Shown here piece by piece: positions 5,927 to 7,771 of a stretch of DNA of 7,771 nt. This DNA is from Pseudomonadota bacterium (lineage in GTDB: Bacteria; Pseudomonadota; Alphaproteobacteria; UBA8366; JADFVY01): positions 1 to 7,771 of the forward strand of contig DAOVHN010000098.1 of NCBI GenBank assembly GCA_030671915.1, read 5' to 3'. The notes below the pieces were generated by a model. That model searched no databases. It worked only from the letters and a program-made list of their open reading frames with translations, and was not told the DNA's origin. Within the stretch, counting starts at the first letter, position 1, and each line of letters begins with the position of its first letter. The position numbers were made by a program, and so were the translations under genes.

Positions 5927-6351
5927 CCGAAGGCCAGCACCGCCAGGATCGTGGCGGTCACGGCGCTTGCCAGCGCCACGCGCCCGGCCAGCATGGCCCT
6001 GCGCCCGGCGACCGGCGGATTTTCGCCGCGGCGCGCGCGGGCCTGGTTAACCTGTACGACAATGAAGGCAATCACCACACCGGCGACGAAGACCATCTTG
6101 GCGTGGAACCAGCCGCCGCCCGCCGCGACCATGCTCCGCTCCACCAGCACCAGGCCGATGCCGGAGAGCACCAGCAGCGTGATGCCGGCAATCGCGACGT
6201 TCTTCATCGCCAGGCCGATGCGGCCCATCATCGGGCGGAATTCCTCGGGCGGGATTTTGCCCGCCTGTAGCCCGAGCACGAACATGGTCAGCGAAATGCC
6301 AAGGCCCGCGCCCAGCGACAGGAAATGAATCATCAGAATCAGGTCGTACAT
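5923..6351 (-). CDS. Four-helix membrane protein, HemJ/CopD-like
   Basis: 142 aa. The ATG is preceded by AGGGGG with a 5-nt spacer. Four hydrophobic segments (about 4-27, 50-70, 83-101, 122-141) are joined by short charged loops. H9 in the first helix and a WFHAK motif (81-85) at the start of the third recall the haem-coordinating histidines and WxHxK motif of HemJ-type protoporphyrinogen oxidases and the wider CopD/DUF2269-like membrane families. The resemblance is motif-level only, so the function is not settled. It is the first gene of a two-gene unit, overlapping by 4 bp the HtpX-like protease, which may act on it or work with it in membrane quality control. Confidence 0.8.
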   Translation of the reverse strand: MYDLILMIHFLSLGAGLGISLTMFVLGLQAGKIPPEEFRPMMGRIGLAMKNVAIAGITLLVLSGIGLVLVERSMVAAGGGWFHAKMVFVAGVVIAFIVVQVNQARARRGENPPVAGRRAMLAGRVALASAVTATILAVLAFG

Positions 6352-6381
6352 TTTTTCCCCCTGTTATCCGCCATGACGGGC

Positions 6382-6411
6382 ATCATAATGGGGGACGGGC
6401 CACCGCAGCAA
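6382..6411 (-). promoter_or_regulatory. Possible promoter of the membrane-protein/protease pair
   Basis: On the minus strand TTGCTG (6411-6406) and TATGAT (6387-6382) are 18 bp apart, about 31 bp upstream of the ATG at 6351. The -10 is good; the -35 matches only at TTG. It lies between the palindromic element and the gene, so the element may shield or influence this promoter. Confidence 0.35.
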
Positions 6412-6418
6412 ACAACTA

Positions 6419-6450
6419 ATACCAAGGCTCACTGATAAAGACCCATGTGA
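6419..6450 (+). repeat. Left terminal inverted repeat of the palindromic element
   Basis: Begins ATACCAAGGCTCACTGATAA and ends CCATGTGA. It is the reverse complement of 6649-6680 except for one base at 6443 (C, where a perfect repeat needs T). The left stem of arm 1 starts at the very next base. Confidence 0.85.
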
Positions 6451-6547
6451 TGGGGCTTCGCGGTCCGCCGGGCAGGCGCGGTCCGCGGAGCGATGCTGGC
6501 CGCATCGCTCAAGGGCCGCAACGCACCCGGCGGGCCGCGAAGCCCCA
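6451..6547. repeat. Arm 1 of the element with nested hairpin
   Basis: The outer stem pairs 6451-6472 with 6526-6547 over 22 bp, with one T opposite G that can pair as U-G in + strand RNA. Inside, GCGGTCC (6478-6484) pairs with GGGCCGC (6513-6519), again with one U-G. Then GAGCGATGC (6488-6496) pairs perfectly with GCATCGCTC (6502-6510) around a TGGCC loop. The arm is thus one long interrupted hairpin. Confidence 0.8.
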
Positions 6548-6554
6548 CCGGAGG

Positions 6555-6648
6555 CCGGTTTCCCTTGACCGTTCGCGGCGTCGCGGTACGCTTATGGTGC
6601 ACGCACCACGGCGCGAGCCGCTCCTGACGAGCGGACAAGGGAAACCGG
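6555..6648. repeat. Arm 2 of the element with nested small hairpins
   Basis: CCGGTTTCCCTTG (6555-6567) pairs perfectly with CAAGGGAAACCGG (6636-6648), and this stem directly abuts the right terminal repeat. The enclosed 68 nt include TGGTGC/GCACCA (6595-6608) and CCGCTC/GAGCGG (6618-6634), so this arm probably branches again. Confidence 0.75.
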
Positions 6649-6680
6649 TCACATGAGTCTTTATCAGTGAGCCTTGGTAT
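6649..6680 (-). repeat. Right terminal inverted repeat of the palindromic element
   Basis: Reverse complement of 6419-6450 with one mismatch. It ends in CCTTGGTAT, 10 bp beyond the stop codon of the M48-TerB gene, so transcripts of that gene must run straight into the palindrome. The element may therefore serve as its terminator or 3'-end stabiliser. Confidence 0.85.
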
Positions 6681-6689
6681 AATACCCGC

Positions 6690-7771
6690 TCAGGCCGCCG
6701 AGACGCCCAGTTCAGCGGCCACGGATTCGATGAAATCCTGTTCGGCCCAGTCGACCTCGCCGTCAGCCTCGGCGATGGCCTTCAGATAGGCGACCAGCGC
6801 CGACTTCTGATCCGGGTTCAGTCGGTCGTTCAGGTCGTCGGCCAGCATGATCGGGTTGGGGGTGTCGTCGACATAGTCGCAGGCCTGGCGGAAGTCGGTC
6901 GAGTCGAATCCGGGGAAGGCCTCGGCGCCGGCGACTTCCGCTTTGTGGATTTCCTGGGTCTTGATCTCGCCATCCATCATGATGACTGCCGCGGCGGCCC
7001 GGTAGATCGGCGCCAGGTAGCGGGTGCTGTCCTGGCGGCCCTTGCCGGTGGCGGCCACGTATCCCAGGTATTTCATAAGCTTGTGCTCCATGACCGTCAG
7101 CTTTTCCTCGACCGCCAGCGAGTTCCGGAACAGCAAGGCGGCGCTGCTCTCTGGCACCAGAAGGTCAGCCTTGTCGATTGCGTCGCGTTCGACGCCCAGC
7201 GATTTCATGCGCTGGCTTACCGTGGGGTGGGTGTCGAAGGGATGCGCTGTGCTGTGTTTAGCGACCAGATCGATGATTTCGTCCAGCGTGTGGGTCTCGA
7301 TATCGTGCCGCCCCCTGCTTTCCAGCAGGCTGCTGAGGTTGCGGGTCGTCCGGCCGTCGTTCAGGCGGTCGATGTTTTCGCGGTGGATCGCATCCCACAG
7401 CTGCGAATAGGCTGAAATCTTTATCAGCGCCGTAACCAGCGCCTTCGGCGACGAGGCCTCGGCGCCCGCCTGGTCGGCAAGCAATTCGCGTTCGCGGCTC
7501 AGCGCGCCCTTGTTCATGGCGAAAACATTCATGGTCAGCGACAGCATGGCGCGGGCCGGCAGCTTGGCGATCCAGAACAGCTTCTCGCCCTTTTCATACC
7601 TGGTGGCGGCCAGCGCCTCGGCCAGACCCGCATAGGCGGGGGCGAACTTCAAGCTGTATATCGTGTCCTTACCGCGGAAATGGCCCAGCTCATGCCCGAC
7701 GACGGCGGCGAATTCCGCTACCGTCATCAACCGGGCCAGTGGCAGTGAAACATAGAGGGTCTCCCTTTCCA
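6690..7771 (-). CDS. M48 metalloprotease fused to TerB-like domain (5' partial)
   Basis: The gene ends at a TGA at 6690-6692. Its frame stays open to the right edge, reading ERETLYVSLPLARLMTVAEF into the catalytic region, so at least the N-terminus is outside the window. Residues here are counted from the TTG at 7730, which is not the true start. HELGH (13-17) in VVGHELGHFRGKD and E82 in SRERELLAD form the M48 zinc site, and HPFDTHPTVSQRM (163-175) is the family's later motif. From about residue 235 to the end is an alpha-helical domain with two acidic repeats, AAAVIMMDGEIKTQE and IAEADGEVDWAEQDF, the pattern of TerB/DjlA-N-like domains. TerB proteins bind metal ions and assemble stress complexes at the membrane. 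The fusion suggests a protease recruited to, or regulated by, such a complex. The zinc-site identification is firm; the TerB call rests on motif and position. Confidence 0.88.
   Translation of the reverse strand, partial: ERETLYVSLPLARLMTVAEFAAVVGHELGHFRGKDTIYSLKFAPAYAGLAEALAATRYEKGEKLFWIAKLPARAMLSLTMNVFAMNKGALSRERELLADQAGAEASSPKALVTALIKISAYSQLWDAIHRENIDRLNDGRTTRNLSSLLESRGRHDIETHTLDEIIDLVAKHSTAHPFDTHPTVSQRMKSLGVERDAIDKADLLVPESSAALLFRNSLAVEEKLTVMEHKLMKYLGYVAATGKGRQDSTRYLAPIYRAAAAVIMMDGEIKTQEIHKAEVAGAEAFPGFDSTDFRQACDYVDDTPNPIMLADDLNDRLNPDQKSALVAYLKAIAEADGEVDWAEQDFIESVAAELGVSAA

Larger units (their letters stand above)
6419..6680. repeat. 262-bp three-way palindromic element, MITE-like
   Basis: The element fills most of the 338-bp gap between the membrane-protein gene and the M48-TerB gene. 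Terminal inverted repeats of 32 bp (6419-6450 and 6649-6680) match at 31 of 32 positions. Inside them, with no spacer on the outer sides, lie two more long inverted repeats: arm 1 (6451-6547, 22-bp stem) and arm 2 (6555-6648, 13-bp stem), separated by only 7 nt. The whole would fold as a three-way junction in DNA (cruciform) or RNA. TA dinucleotides flank CCAAGG...CCTTGG, as expected for an insertion at TA by IS630/mariner-type elements, but TA is also part of the palindrome, so target duplication cannot be proved. There is no believable protein inside. Alternatives are a BIME/REP-like complex repeat, a bidirectional terminator or a structured RNA. Confidence 0.82.

Noticed and set aside
6429..6656. 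Two 69-codon frames on opposite strands inside the palindromic element
   Set aside because: They mirror one another because the DNA is palindromic. Composition is Arg/Pro/Gly-rich and no start signal is present, so they are not taken as genes.
6414..6687. TAATACC direct repeat at both ends of the element as a target-site duplication
   Set aside because: The left copy starts inside the terminal repeat boundary differently from the right copy (shifted by 2 bp), so it cannot be a clean duplication. TA is the only symmetric candidate.

Overview
The window is GC-rich and gene-dense. It carries a Tat signal peptide, Shine-Dalgarno-led genes, AraC-type regulators and HtpX-like proteases. This fits a proteobacterium, most likely an alphaproteobacterium; that assignment is inferred from composition and gene style, not from a marker gene. 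No rRNA, tRNA, CRISPR array or transposase gene was seen.

Left part (1-2534, all on the minus strand): a Tat-exported isochorismatase-family cysteine hydrolase (2534-1707), an OsmC-family protein (1578-1000) and a fumarylacetoacetate-hydrolase-family enzyme (799-26). A good terminator hairpin follows the OsmC gene, so the FAH gene is probably a separate transcript. The hydrolase ribosome-binding site lies in a hairpin that could mask it.

Middle (2535-4939): a divergent intergenic region with a near-consensus sigma-70 promoter and an operator-like dyad drives an AraC-family regulator (2811-3761). It is preceded by a possible 15-codon leader ORF that overlaps its start codon. A second, clearly paralogous AraC-family regulator follows in tandem (3992-4939). 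The likeliest role of the pair is control of the divergent hydrolase/OsmC genes, possibly in thiol, peroxide or electrophile stress; this is inference from neighbourhood.

Right part (4952-7771, minus strand): an HtpX-like M48 membrane metalloprotease (5926-4952) overlaps by 4 bp the end of a four-helix membrane protein with HemJ/CopD-like motifs (6351-5923), so the two are probably translationally coupled. Upstream of them is a 262-bp element (6419-6680) bounded by 32-bp inverted repeats (31/32 matching) that enclose two further long inverted repeats. It would fold into a near-perfect three-way cruciform and looks like a MITE or complex palindromic repeat. Beyond it is a second, different M48 protease fused to a C-terminal TerB-like domain (stop at 6690); its N-terminus lies outside the window.

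The strongest candidates for something undescribed are the three-way palindromic element, the M48-TerB fusion, and the paired AraC regulators facing a Tat-exported cysteine hydrolase and OsmC protein, with a leader ORF and RNA hairpin in the control region.
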